A stretch of 25,036 bases of DNA from DATGZX01 sp035296965 (GCA_035296965.1 DATGZX010000188.1:1-25036), one strand, 5' to 3'; shown: positions 14,802 to 23,454, counted from the first letter of the stretch. A program made the numbers and translations. Notes: a model not told the origin generated them from the sequence alone.

Positions 14802-16052
14802 ATGAGAAAAGGATTTCTCATTACCTCGTTTGCGCTCATCGTAACGGGGAGTATCGGGCTCGCCCAGAATCCGGCAACTGATTCTCCTGGGCTCCCGGAT
14901 ACCAACCCGAATTCTTGCGTGAACGACTTCGCCTCTTGCCTCGCACCGGGGTGCGAACCGTGCGGACCTGCGGGGAGGTTCTGGGCGAGTGCGGACTATC
15001 TTCTATGGTGGATCAAGGACGGACATGTCCCGCCGCTCGTGACGGGAGGCACAACAGCTTCTGCAGGTGTCCTGGGTGCACCCGGCACCGTGGTGCTCTT
15101 TGGCGGCGGCCTCGACCAGAATCCGTATTCCGGCGGCCAATTCGATTTCGGCTTCTGGCTGGACGACTGTCACAAGATTGGCCTCGAGACGGATTTCTTC
15201 TTCCTTGGAACAAATAGCACGAGTTTTGTCGCTGGCGGGACCGGCGCCGCCGGGGGCAGTACGGTAGTGGCGCGCCCGGTCGTGAATGCCAACAATGGAG
15301 CCGAAGTTTCCGAGTTGGTTGTATCCCCAGGCACGCTGAGTGGATCGATAGCGGTCTCGGCTCCAAGCCGGCTGTGGGGCATCCAAGAAAACGTCCTGTG
15401 CAATCTCTATTGCTGCGGCAACTGTTGTTCGGGCCTCCGCATCGACCTGATCACCGGCTTCTGCTACTTGGAGCTTGACGAAAGCGTGTCTATCGTGGAG
15501 AACCTAGCGGTCAATCCGAGCGTTCCCGTTATCGGCGGCAGCACCATTGGCGTTTTCGACCAGTTTTCGACGCACAACGACTTCTATGGCGGTCAGGTAG
15601 GCGCTTGCGCCGAGTGGTGGCGGGGCCGGACCTTTTTCAATGTCACCGGCGAAGTGGCCCTCGGCGATACCCATGAGACGGTCAATATCAACGGCTACAC
15701 GTCGTTCACGCCGCCCGGCGGTCCAACGACGTTTGCAAACGGGGGCCTCCTGGCCTTGCCCACCAACATCGGACACTACGAGCACGACGCCTTCGCCGTG
15801 GTTCCCGACATCTGTTTCAACATCGGCTACCAAGTGACGGAGCACTTGCGGGCCTTTGTTGGCTACTCCTTCTTCTACTGGAGCGACGTGGTCCGCCCGG
15901 GCGATCAGATCGATCGCACCGTGAACCCGACTCAGATTCCCTCAAACCTCGGGAGCAGCACCCTAGTGGGACCAGCCCGCCCCGCATTCGCATTCAACCA
16001 AAGCGACTTCTGGGCCCAGGGCATCAACTTCGGCATAGAGTTCCGCTATTAA
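14802..16052 (+). CDS. BBP7 family outer-membrane beta-barrel protein
   Basis: A 416-residue exported protein with a signal peptide (MRKGFLITSFALIVTGSIG, cleavage near LAQ). A Cys-containing linker (about 37-53, with CEPC) leads into RFWASADYLLWWIKDGHVPP, the start of the planctomycete BBP7 barrel domain. The barrel continues with GGQFDFGFWLDDCHKIGLET, SRLWGIQENVLCNLY, LITGFCYLELDESVSI, FYGGQVGACAEWWRGRTFF and ends in NFGIEFRY, an aromatic C-terminus typical of outer-membrane proteins. AAAGGAG lies 8 bp before the ATG. BBP7 members are specific to planctomycetes and are numerous per genome; their role, probably as porins or structural barrel proteins, is not established. Confidence 0.93.
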   Translation: MRKGFLITSFALIVTGSIGLAQNPATDSPGLPDTNPNSCVNDFASCLAPGCEPCGPAGRFWASADYLLWWIKDGHVPPLVTGGTTASAGVLGAPGTVVLFGGGLDQNPYSGGQFDFGFWLDDCHKIGLETDFFFLGTNSTSFVAGGTGAAGGSTVVARPVVNANNGAEVSELVVSPGTLSGSIAVSAPSRLWGIQENVLCNLYCCGNCCSGLRIDLITGFCYLELDESVSIVENLAVNPSVPVIGGSTIGVFDQFSTHNDFYGGQVGACAEWWRGRTFFNVTGEVALGDTHETVNINGYTSFTPPGGPTTFANGGLLALPTNIGHYEHDAFAVVPDICFNIGYQVTEHLRAFVGYSFFYWSDVVRPGDQIDRTVNPTQIPSNLGSSTLVGPARPAFAFNQSDFWAQGINFGIEFRY

Positions 16053-16418
16053 GAAGGGAACGCGCTGGCGTCGGCGATGCCCACCTGACCCTGGTTCGCG
16101 CTCGCCCGGGTTGGCCCACGTCAGACCGGCCGCCGGAAGGAGTTGGGCCGAGCTTGCCCCGTCAATGATGTCGGTGTACTTCTCGGTGGAAGTCAAGATG
16201 GACGCCGTCACGTAAACGTCGCCTCGTGCCGCCAGGACGTATTCCCAGTCGATCTGCTCGGCCAGACTTGGCAATCGGCTCGGCAGAGTATGCGCGGAAG
16301 CACTAGCCTGGATTCCGGGTACATACAACTGTAGCACCCCTGAGCACGGCCAAGCGCAGTGGGAAACGCGGTACTTACGGCTTGGCGTTCGCCGCCGGCG
16401 AGCGCCAGGCCGCACGAG
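16053..16418 (-). other. Unassigned sequence continuing the beta-helix frame
   Basis: The minus frame stays open from the beta-helix fragment to 15963. Between 16080 and 16330 it reads protein-like text (LPSLAEQIDWEYVLAARGDV, YVTASILTSTEKYTDIIDGA, SSAQLLPAAGLTWANPGERE), but I do not recognise the family and it has no beta-helix pattern. It is probably the end of a different gene brought next to the beta-helix piece. The last part overlaps the BBP7 gene antisense and is not credible as coding. Confidence 0.4.
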
Positions 16419-17288
16419 CGGTCCGCCAATAGAATTTGCTGACGAGCCATTGAACACATCGACTCCATCCTGCATGTTGGGGAGCGGATTCAGTCCGGCT
16501 GCGTCGCAACCGATGCTGTCCCCCTGAATGACGTTGGCACTGGCAGCGAGAAGGAGAACGCCCGGACCATCGTTCCCGGAGATGACGTTGCGGTCGCCTG
16601 CCGCCGGTCCGCCGATCGAATTGGAATGGGCCCCGGCGGAGAGTTCCAGTCCCGCGATGATGTTCGGCAAGGCCGCACTTCCCAGGGCATCGACGCCGAC
16701 CAGGTTGCCGAGGATTTGGTTGCCAGACGCATGGCTGCCGCTGAGGACAATCCCAGCGCCCTGGTTGCCGGAGACCACATTGCCAGCGCCCGCGGCGGCG
16801 CCGCCGATTTGGTTGGCAGGCGAAAAGACAACGATGCCGTTCAGAAGGTTGGGCAACGCGGCCGCACCGTCCACGGTTGTTCCAATGAGATTGCCGAGAA
16901 TTAGATTGCCCGTGGAGGTGCCGGTGATTTCGATGCCGTTGGCGTCGTTGCCGGAGAGGACATTGGGCAAACTCGCGCCGGCGCCGCCGATGGTGTTCGT
17001 GCTGGACGCGCCGGCGATCAGCACCCCTTGAGCGCCGTTGCCGAGGTTCGGGGTGTTGTTTTTGTCGGTGCCGATGACGTTGCCGGTCACCTGATTCAAG
17101 CTGGAGCCATCCATGATCGCCACGCCGTTCGTGCCGTTGGCGGCGATGACATTGCCGCCCACGATTTGATTGAGCGACGCCCCGCCGTGCACGAGCACGC
17201 CATCTTCGGAATTACCGAGTGCAGAGAAGCCCCCCTGGATCAACCCGATCGTGTTGTCTTGGATGACATTTTGCGTCGTGGCGTTTCC
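16419..17288 (-). pseudogene. Right-handed parallel beta-helix protein fragment
   Basis: About 290 residues follow the secreted beta-helix pattern with a long repeat of roughly 68 residues: GNLIGTTVDGAAALPNLLNG, NQIGGAAAGAGNVVSGNQGA, GNLVGVDALGSAALPNIIAG, NSIGGPAAGDRNVISGNDGP, and a last copy ending NSIGGP. Such proteins are large, exported and often bind or cleave polysaccharide, but no catalytic residues can be assigned. The N-terminus is not native: instead of a signal peptide the frame passes through sequence antisense to a crp gene copy (17284-17356). After GGP at 16418 the pattern stops. Both ends are cut, so this is a fragment, although a minus-strand frame of 471 codons is open through it. 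Confidence 0.75.
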
Positions 17289-17356
17289 GGTCAGTGTCGT
17301 CTCTGCTCTGACCGTGAAAGTCGGCAGGGCCATCGAGGTAGCGACGGTAGGCCTGT
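17284..17356 (+). pseudogene. Short in-frame copy of the crpA interior
   Basis: The plus strand encodes FP-VS-VVSALTV-K-VGRAIEVATVGL, matching crpA residues 54-85 (FPNRGVVSALTV...GRAIEVATVG...GL). At DNA level 17294-17317 and 17322-17350 are identical to the reverse complement of crpA around 7800-7875. Differences are a loss of 3 bp at each of two places and a loss of 18 bp between two GGTAG words; all keep the reading frame. It is a piece of a crp-like gene joined to the 5' side of the beta-helix fragment. Confidence 0.8.
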
Positions 17357-17609
17357 ATGCTCCATTCTCCGATGACACCGCTGGATGACTTCAGTTCGGT
17401 GGAACTGGCCAACGGTTGCCCCTGCCCAAGTGTCGTTCGCATGGGCATTTGCAATTCGGCTCAGTAACTTGACCATACAGGTCAAGTAACGCTCTGTGGC
17501 CGCCATCATCCACAAGATGAACGAAGCGATCCAGGGCACGGTTACCTGACGGGGGCGCGAGGCCGCAGCGGATTGGCTAGCTTCCTCGTCGGCGATTGAA
17601 GGATCGACC
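17357..17609. other. Upstream region of the large oxidoreductase gene
   Basis: No gene is supported here. It holds a perfect 8-bp inverted repeat ACTTGACC-N5-GGTCAAGT (17467-17487), about 120 bp ahead of the oxidoreductase ATG, which could be an operator or hairpin. A ribosome site GAAGG lies 7-8 bp before the ATG at 17610. The promoter is expected in this gap but was not resolved. Confidence 0.4.
17467..17487. promoter_or_regulatory. Inverted repeat upstream of the oxidoreductase gene
   Basis: Arms ACTTGACC (17467-17474) and GGTCAAGT (17480-17487) are perfectly complementary around ATACA. No T-run follows, so a terminator is unlikely; a dimeric repressor site is the more natural reading, with no regulator identified. 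Confidence 0.45.
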
Positions 17610-20600
17610 ATGAGTTATCTGCATCTGCCTTCCAGTTCGCGGAGCACGGCGGCAGCGTGGAACTTCCCGCTGGGGATCGAGGGCTTTCGCTACGCCGACC
17701 TCAATCGCGTGCGCCGACTGATGGCCTTTTACCAGGTTTTTCGCGCTGAGCTTCGGTCGGCGGACCCGGCCCTCGCCGAGCGCTACGAACACAGTTGCGA
17801 ACAGTATTCCCGCGGTGAGGGCCAGGAAGATGCGCCGCTCCTCATCGACGTTGCCAGGCACCTGGATCGCTTTATCGCCCGAGTTTTCCACATCGAAAAG
17901 GAAGTGACCGACCTGAATCGGCGCACCGCCGATGACCGGGCGGTGTACGAATTCAAGAAACGCTTCCTGGATCGCCTGGTGCTGAAAACGCCTTCTGCCC
18001 CGCGGGAACTGGCGGCCATGAACATCGCCGACGTCGAGTTTCGTTACCGGGAACGGGTGGCGGAAATCCTCACTCGGGGGGAATGGGCGAACGATCCCGA
18101 GCGGGAACTGGCCGAGGTTGTCCTCAAGCTGCTCGAGCGCCAGGCAACCGCCAAAACCATGGGTGACGCTGCGGAATCTGCACGATGCGAGGAAATATTG
18201 CGCGACGTTTCGGCCTGGGCGCGGGTACTGGCCTTTCACCCCCAGCTGAAACAGCGGCGTCACCAATTTGCCTCGTTCGTGCATCCCGAGAAGCTGGACA
18301 TCGAAAACCTGGTAGCCCGCGATTTCAATAACCCGGAGTTGCCCACGCTCTTCGAGGGCCCTGCCGAGGGACGACGCCACCGCGACGGCTTCGGCCTGAC
18401 CGACCTGCGCATGGATACCCGCGAAGCGCTCCGCGAGATGCACTACTGCATCATTTGTCATCCTCGCAACAAGGATTCCTGCTCGAAGGGAATGCTGGAC
18501 AAAGATGGATCTGCCAAGAAAAATCCCCTGGGAATCGAACTGACGGGCTGTCCGCTGAAGGAGAAAATTTCCGAAGCGCACTTGCTCAAGCGGGAAGGCC
18601 ATGGCATCGGGGCGCTGGGCATGATCATGGTGGACAATCCTCTGTGCGCAGGCACCGGCCACCGGATTTGCAACGACTGTATGAAGTCGTGCATCTACCA
18701 GAAGCAGACGCCGGTGAACATTCCCCAAATTGAAACCAGTATTCTGTCCGATGTGTTGCATTTGCCGCATGGCTTCGAAATCTTCTCGCTGCTGGCGCGC
18801 TGGAACCCCCTCAATCTCCGCCAGCCCTGTCCCCTCCCTTACAACGGCAAGAACATTCTGGTGATCGGCATGGGGCCGGCGGGCTACACCCTGGCCCACC
18901 ACCTGCTCAACGAAGGCTTCGGCGTGGTTGGCATCGACGGTCTGCGCATCGAACCGCTCTCAGTGCGCATGCGCGGGGCCAAGCGGCGCGTGCCCCAACC
19001 GATCAGGGACATCGACGACGTCACCGGGCCTCTGGATCGCCGCACCATCCTCGGTTTCGGCGGGGTTTCCGAATACGGGATCACGGTGCGCTGGGACAAG
19101 AACTTCCTGGACATCAATTACTTGCTGCTCATGCGGCGCAAGAAGTTCCGTCTTTACGATGGCATCCGGTTTGGCGGGACCTTGACGCTGGACGATGCCT
19201 GGAACCTGGGGTTTGACCATGTGGCCATATGCACCGGCGCCGGCAAGCCGACTCTGGTGCCCATGAAAAACAACCTGCTGCGCGGCGTGCGGATGGCTTC
19301 CGATTTTCTCATGGGTCTTCAGGCCACCGGCGCTTACAAGGCCAATAGCTTGGCGAACCTTCAGATGCGGCTTCCCGCGATCGTGATTGGCGGCGGCCTG
19401 ACCGCCATTGACACGGCCACCGAGATGCAAGCCTACTATGTGGTGCAGGCGGAAAAGGCGCTGGACCGGTACGACCGACTGGTTCCGAAAATCGGCGAAG
19501 ACGCGATTTGGGCCATGCTGGATGACGAAGAACGGGGCATCGTCGAGACCTGGTTAAAGCACGGTCGGGCTATTCGCGCGGAACGCTCCGCCGCCACGGC
19601 CGCCGGGCGCAAGCCGGATTTCAATCGCCTGGTCCGGGCCTGGGGCGGCGTGACCATTGTGTATCGCAAACGCCTGCAGGATTCGCCTGCTTATCGCCTC
19701 AACCACGAGGAAGTCATCAAGTCGCTCGAAGAGGGCATCCGCTTTGCCGAACGTCTCAACCCGGTGGAATGCATTCCCGACGCCTACGGCGCCATCGCCG
19801 TACTGCGCTGCGAATATCAGGTGCAAAAGGATGGCCGCTGGAAATCTTCCGGCGAGTTCGTCACTCTTCCGGCCCGCGCCGTGATGATCGCCGCAGGAAC
19901 GCACCCTAACACCACTTACAATCGCGAACATCCGGGCACCTTCCAGCTCGACGCCAAGGGGGAGTTTTATCGCGGCCACAGGCTCCAGACTTCCGGCGAG
20001 GTGAAGCAACTCGTGCCCGCGGGCCCTGGGGAAATCGGATTCTTCACCTCGTACGAGAAACAGGGCCGCTACGTCACCTTCTTCGGGGACAATCACCCCC
20101 AGTATGCGGGCAACGTGGTCAAGGCGATGGCCTCTGCCAAGGATGGCCATCCCGAAATCTCCCGCGTTTTCGAGGAAGAAATCGCGCGGCTGAAACCCGA
20201 GGACCAGCCGGAGCGCGAACGGAACTGGGTCATGTTCGCCGAATCGTTGGACGAGCAACTCGTCGCCGAGGTGGTCGACGCTCTGCGCCTGACCCATCAA
20301 ATCGTCGAGGTGGTGGTGCGTGCCCCCCTCGCCGCACGGAATTTCCATCCTGGCGAGTTCTATCGCCTCCAGAACTATGAAACCTTCGCAGAGGAGGTCG
20401 ACGGCATCAAGCTCACCATGGAAGGGATTGCTCTCACGGGAGCCTGGGTCGATCGCGAGCGCGGGTTAATCTCGCTCATCGTACTGGAAATGGGCGGCAG
20501 CAGCCGGCTGTGCTCTTTGCTGGAACCGGGCGAGAAGATCGTCCTCATGGGGCCCACGGGCAGCCCCACCGAGATCCCGCACAGCCAGACTGTCGTCCTT

Positions 20601-21233
20601 GCCGGTGGGGGCCTGGGCAACGCCGTCCTCTTTTCCATCGCCTTGGCTTTGAAGGAGAAGAACAACAAAGTGATTTACTTCGCGGGCTACCGAGCCCCCA
20701 CCGACCTGTTCAAACGTCAGGCGATCGAAAAGGCTTGCGACGTGGTGGTCTGGAGCACCGATCGAGGGCCTTGCATCCAGCCCGGCCGCCCGCAAGATCG
20801 CACTTTCCTGGGCAATATTGTCGAGGCCATGGAAGCCTACGCCTCGGGCCTACTGGGCGCGCAAGTCATCCGCCTGGCCGACGCCCAGCGCATCATCGCC
20901 ATTGGGTCCGACCGCATGATGGCCGCCGTCAAGCACGCCCTCGCCGACAAATTGCACAAGCACTTCCCTAACCAACCGACGGCCATCGGGTCGATCAACT
21001 CTCCGATGCAATGCATGATGAAAGAGATTTGCGCCCAATGTTTACAGCGCCACCTGGACCCCCAAACGAAAGAGGAATCTTATGTCTTTAGTTGCTTTAA
21101 CCAGGATCAATTGTTGCAAGCGGTCGATTTCCCCAACCTAAACACGCGTCTCCGCCAAAACAGCGCCGCGGAGAAGCTGACTTCTCTGTGGATCGACCAC
21201 CTTTTCTCAGCACGGTTGGTGCAAACTGTTTAG
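17610..21233 (+). CDS. Multidomain Fe-S/FAD pyridine-nucleotide oxidoreductase (GltD-like plus PyrK-like)
   Basis: An intact 1207-residue enzyme. Residues 1-270 are a helical N-terminal part of unknown role. Residues 280-361 carry eight cysteines (C280, C283, C291, C314, C346, C354, C357, C361) resembling the Fe-S entry domain of GltD or dihydropyrimidine dehydrogenase. A first dinucleotide fold starts at 415 (NILVIGMGPAGYTLAHHL) and a second at 589 (AIVIGGGLTAIDTATEM), with AAGTHPNT at 761 near the FAD. From about 880 to 1207 follows a ferredoxin-reductase-like module: FHPGEFYRLQNYE (flavin), VVLAGGGLGNAVLFSIALAL (NAD) and a C-terminal cluster C1135-x5-C1141-x2-C1144-x17-C1162 as in PyrK. 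It probably passes electrons from NAD(P)H through two flavins and several Fe-S clusters; the acceptor is unknown. No partner gene is adjacent. Confidence 0.88.
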   Translation: MSYLHLPSSSRSTAAAWNFPLGIEGFRYADLNRVRRLMAFYQVFRAELRSADPALAERYEHSCEQYSRGEGQEDAPLLIDVARHLDRFIARVFHIEKEVTDLNRRTADDRAVYEFKKRFLDRLVLKTPSAPRELAAMNIADVEFRYRERVAEILTRGEWANDPERELAEVVLKLLERQATAKTMGDAAESARCEEILRDVSAWARVLAFHPQLKQRRHQFASFVHPEKLDIENLVARDFNNPELPTLFEGPAEGRRHRDGFGLTDLRMDTREALREMHYCIICHPRNKDSCSKGMLDKDGSAKKNPLGIELTGCPLKEKISEAHLLKREGHGIGALGMIMVDNPLCAGTGHRICNDCMKSCIYQKQTPVNIPQIETSILSDVLHLPHGFEIFSLLARWNPLNLRQPCPLPYNGKNILVIGMGPAGYTLAHHLLNEGFGVVGIDGLRIEPLSVRMRGAKRRVPQPIRDIDDVTGPLDRRTILGFGGVSEYGITVRWDKNFLDINYLLLMRRKKFRLYDGIRFGGTLTLDDAWNLGFDHVAICTGAGKPTLVPMKNNLLRGVRMASDFLMGLQATGAYKANSLANLQMRLPAIVIGGGLTAIDTATEMQAYYVVQAEKALDRYDRLVPKIGEDAIWAMLDDEERGIVETWLKHGRAIRAERSAATAAGRKPDFNRLVRAWGGVTIVYRKRLQDSPAYRLNHEEVIKSLEEGIRFAERLNPVECIPDAYGAIAVLRCEYQVQKDGRWKSSGEFVTLPARAVMIAAGTHPNTTYNREHPGTFQLDAKGEFYRGHRLQTSGEVKQLVPAGPGEIGFFTSYEKQGRYVTFFGDNHPQYAGNVVKAMASAKDGHPEISRVFEEEIARLKPEDQPERERNWVMFAESLDEQLVAEVVDALRLTHQIVEVVVRAPLAARNFHPGEFYRLQNYETFAEEVDGIKLTMEGIALTGAWVDRERGLISLIVLEMGGSSRLCSLLEPGEKIVLMGPTGSPTEIPHSQTVVLAGGGLGNAVLFSIALALKEKNNKVIYFAGYRAPTDLFKRQAIEKACDVVVWSTDRGPCIQPGRPQDRTFLGNIVEAMEAYASGLLGAQVIRLADAQRIIAIGSDRMMAAVKHALADKLHKHFPNQPTAIGSINSPMQCMMKEICAQCLQRHLDPQTKEESYVFSCFNQDQLLQAVDFPNLNTRLRQNSAAEKLTSLWIDHLFSARLVQTV

Positions 21234-21236
21234 AGG

Positions 21237-21251
21237 CCGTTTCATAAACGG
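21237..21251 (+). terminator. Short hairpin just after the oxidoreductase stop
   Basis: CCGTTT-CAT-AAACGG forms a perfect 6-bp stem starting three bases after the TAG stop. No run of T follows, so it is at best a weak or factor-assisted terminator. Confidence 0.35.
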
Positions 21252-21272
21252 AAACAGGACCGTTCCAGCCCT

Positions 21273-21590
21273 TCATCGTGTACCAGTCCATCGAGTCTGG
21301 TTCGCAAGGAAGAGCAACTCGGCAGGACGGTACGCCTTCCAGAATTCCCGCAATACTTCCAAGAGCTTCGGCGACAGCAACACCTAGCGGTCCTTGCGGC
21401 CCTTGCCCTAGTCAACCCGGATCACCATCCGCTTGCTGTCGATGACAGCAACGCGCAGGGCGCTAACTTCCGACACGCGCATCCCGGCAGCATAGTTGGT
21501 CATGAACGGCGTTCCGTATTTCAGTCCACGGATGGGCGCAAAGAACTTAGTCACTTCAGCCCGGCTAAGGATACAAAAGATGGTGAGTAA
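21273..21590 (-). pseudogene. Tyrosine recombinase (phage-type integrase) pseudogene
   Basis: Minus-strand translation gives LSRAEVTKFFAPIRGLKYGT, FMTNYAAGMRVSEVSALRVA, VIDSKRMVIRVD, stop, GKGRKDR, stop, VLLSPKLLEVLREFWKAYRP. These are successive blocks of a tyrosine recombinase catalytic domain; the first catalytic Arg (GMRVSEV) and the beta-hairpin Lys (GKGRKDR) remain. Two in-frame TAG codons (21408-21410, 21384-21386) interrupt it where Gln and Tyr are usual. The C-terminal HxxR and Tyr blocks are missing, as the frame ends at 21273, and a TGA stops the frame before LSRAEV. It is inactive. The intact form would integrate or resolve mobile DNA such as integrons or transposon arrays. Confidence 0.85.
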
Positions 21591-21900
21591 AACGCCAAAC
21601 CCTCATCGTGACTGAGCGACGAACAGAGAGCTGTCAGCACATGGAAATAGCGGAACAGAAGAGCGCACGGTCCCGCAGACGACGCTCACTTATGGTGGAA
21701 GTAGGGACCGGGTGTAGAACTCGGCCGCGTACGTCCAGAATTACTGACCGCCGGAGCCCCACGGGGCCCCGCCTGGCAGGATCGGTTGCCTCGACCCCAA
21801 ACGCTGGCGACAATACCCGAGTCCCGAAGCAGGCCGGCCTGCCAGTTCTTGCCTGCCGGCCATCGGCTTTCCTTCCAATCAACCTCTGCACAGGGACGGT
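21591..21900. other. Stretch without a supported gene
   Basis: Frames on both strands are short and Arg/Pro-rich without family resemblance. A perfect 14-bp palindrome GCAGGCCGGCCTGC lies at 21829-21842. Taken with its neighbours this looks like decayed DNA. Confidence 0.4.
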
Positions 21901-22077
21901 CGTCTTTTCATCACTCAGGAATAGCCATCTCCGAGTTCACTGACGGCACATCTAATCACCATCGCCATCGTTGAAGCGGGCGAAGCAGTGCCATGGACCA
22001 AACCGGCAGACTTGGCCTACGACGCAGAGAAGCCCCTGTTTTCCATTCGCCTGGCCGCGCGGATCACGCCCCGGTGA
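21901..22077 (+). pseudogene. DUF1559 pseudopilin-like gene fragment, frameshifted
   Basis: In one frame the plus strand reads GIAISEFTDGTSN up to 21956; after one extra base (21957) it reads TIAIVEAGEAVPWTKPADL and AYDAEKPL (21958-22044). Joined, this is the DGTSNTI...VEAGEAVPWTKP...Y...KPL block of DUF1559, a very abundant planctomycete family of prepilin-like exported proteins. The following GG-F-A-F-DGSV block is missing, since the sequence diverges after KPL and stops at 22075. Only the C-terminal third was ever here and it is broken by a single-base frameshift. Confidence 0.8.
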
Positions 22078-22367
22078 GACCGTCGAGGACCCGGCCGTCG
22101 GGGAAGATCGTAGTGTCGCGGAGAGTGGCCAGGCGGTGGGCGGGGGGGAAGCCAAGCAGTTGAAAAACCGTTGCCAATTTCACTTGCCAATTGCCGCCTA
22201 CAGACGCGTTAGTTTGCTGGGAATGAGCGGCACGAGCCAGACCTGCCGACTCGGACACAGATTATTGAGTAGTTACTGGCCAAGCATATTACTTCTGACT
22301 GGAGCGGTGCCGCGCCAGCAACAACAATCAAAGGAGAGACATTGGCTGTCGCATTCGTGGCAGACCA
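22078..22367. other. Stretch without a supported gene
   Basis: A minus-strand frame (22064-22258) ends FPPAHRLATLRDTTIFPDGR and VLDGLTGA but is not recognised. Two direct copies of TTGCCAATT lie at about 22170-22192. A strong AAAGGAGAG site at about 22330 precedes a TTG-started frame of only nine codons ending at the DUF4214 junction, perhaps the first codons of a lost gene. Confidence 0.35.
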
Positions 22368-22945
22368 CTAGAGCGCTTGCGCGTCCTCAAAGTATTCCGC
22401 CGACGCTAGCCTCGTGGCCAGTATTAGATCGTTGGGGTAGCCTCCGGGACGGGGGGCGGTGAAAGCAGCTAGACCGGTCGGGTCGGCCTCGCGCCCGAGG
22501 AATTCCAAATAGAAGCTCTCGACCTGGTCCTGCCGCGCCTCGATGCTGTGGACGACGAAAAAAGCGACGACCGATCTCGAAAATCCCCGGTCGAGGATTG
22601 ACGTGAAGGCAGCCTGGCCAACAGGATCAACCTGACGATTGAGCACAGTCTGATAGAGGGCGCTCAGGAAGCCGTCGGATGTCGCGCCGGCCAAAGCATA
22701 ATACTCGGATGAGCCGAGCATGGCAGCCTCGATGTTTTCGAACGATTGACCTGCCTCCATGGCAGCAACGAAATATTGCAATCCGACCGGGTCAGCCTGG
22801 CGTTTCAGCACGGTCGTATAAAGCCCTTCCACTTGGTCCGTGCAGTACTCTGGAGAGTGCTCGATCTCAAGCACAACCTGGGCGCGGGGGACTCCTTGAT
22901 CGAGCTGACTGCTGAAGGCGGCCAGCCCACCCGCATCAGGGGCTC
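22368..22945 (-). pseudogene. DUF4214 repeat array, N-terminally truncated
   Basis: The minus frame reads consecutive DUF4214 repeats: PDAGGLAAFSSQLDQGVPRA, VEGLYTTVLKRQADPVGLQY, FLSALYQTVLNRQVDPVGQA and VESFYLEFLGREADPTGLAA, ending SAEYFEDAQAL and a TAG stop. The repeat begins mid-unit right after an in-frame TGA near 22945, so the first part of the unit, any signal peptide and other domains are gone. The only in-frame initiator early on is a GTG at 22874 without a ribosome site. DUF4214 repeats belong to large extracellular or S-layer-like proteins, as in the intact gene at 11108-13168. This looks like the broken tail of a similar gene. Confidence 0.8.
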
Positions 22946-23274
22946 AAGGCGTACTTAAGCTGCTCCAAGGCTCAAGAGGTGCACTTCAAACCGCCTTGCC
23001 CCATCGTCAGAAGATGGCAGAGGCGGACCTGCAACGTCGGCCGAAAGGGACACCTCGCCTAAAATGAATTCTCGCTGCCAGCATGGCCAATCCGATGCAG
23101 TTGCGATCAGCACGCCCCTGCGCGCTGCTGAGAAGCTCAAGGATCTGCGATCCCAAGGCTCCGCTTTGATGGGACGTTTGGTCCTGAACGTCCTACGACG
23201 GTGACCTGCGTGATGTCAGTCAAGAAGCAGAGACTCTCCTCCAACTGCGGACACAACCGTAGCCAACTGGCAAA
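22946..23274. other. Stretch without a supported gene
   Basis: No recognisable protein, RNA gene or repeat. Short frames, including a 46-codon plus frame from about 23064, have no family match that I can see. It lies between the DUF4214 tail and an orphan PEP-CTERM tail. Confidence 0.4.
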
Positions 23275-23418
23275 ATGTTTCTCCGTGTTTCTGCTTCGCC
23301 GGCTGCTTCAAGCACAGCACCAGAACCGGCTTCTCTGGTTCTCCTGGGCATTGGTGGAATCGGTACTGCTGGCATCTTTGGGTGGAAACGGTGGCGCCGG
23401 CGGCGAGCGCAGTCTTAA
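23275..23418 (+). pseudogene. Orphan PEP-CTERM sorting tail
   Basis: The plus strand encodes a 47-residue frame with APEPASLVLLGIGGIG, a hydrophobic stretch TAGIFGW, and KRWRRRRAQS before TAA. This is a complete PEP-CTERM sorting signal: PEP motif, membrane helix and Arg cluster. There is no signal peptide and no cargo domain; a stop lies only a few codons upstream of the ATG at 23275. It is best read as the leftover end of a secreted protein gene whose body was lost. Confidence 0.75.
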
Positions 23419-23454
23419 GAGATCCTCAGCCTGCGGCCTGAGCCAGGCCGCGGA

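Noticed and set aside
17577..18902. 441-codon minus-strand frame
   Set aside because: It lies antisense within the intact oxidoreductase gene, and has no recognisable motif; a GC-rich shadow.
21097..21291. 64-codon minus-strand frame spanning the oxidoreductase end
   Set aside because: It overlaps the real gene antisense and is out of frame with the recombinase relic.
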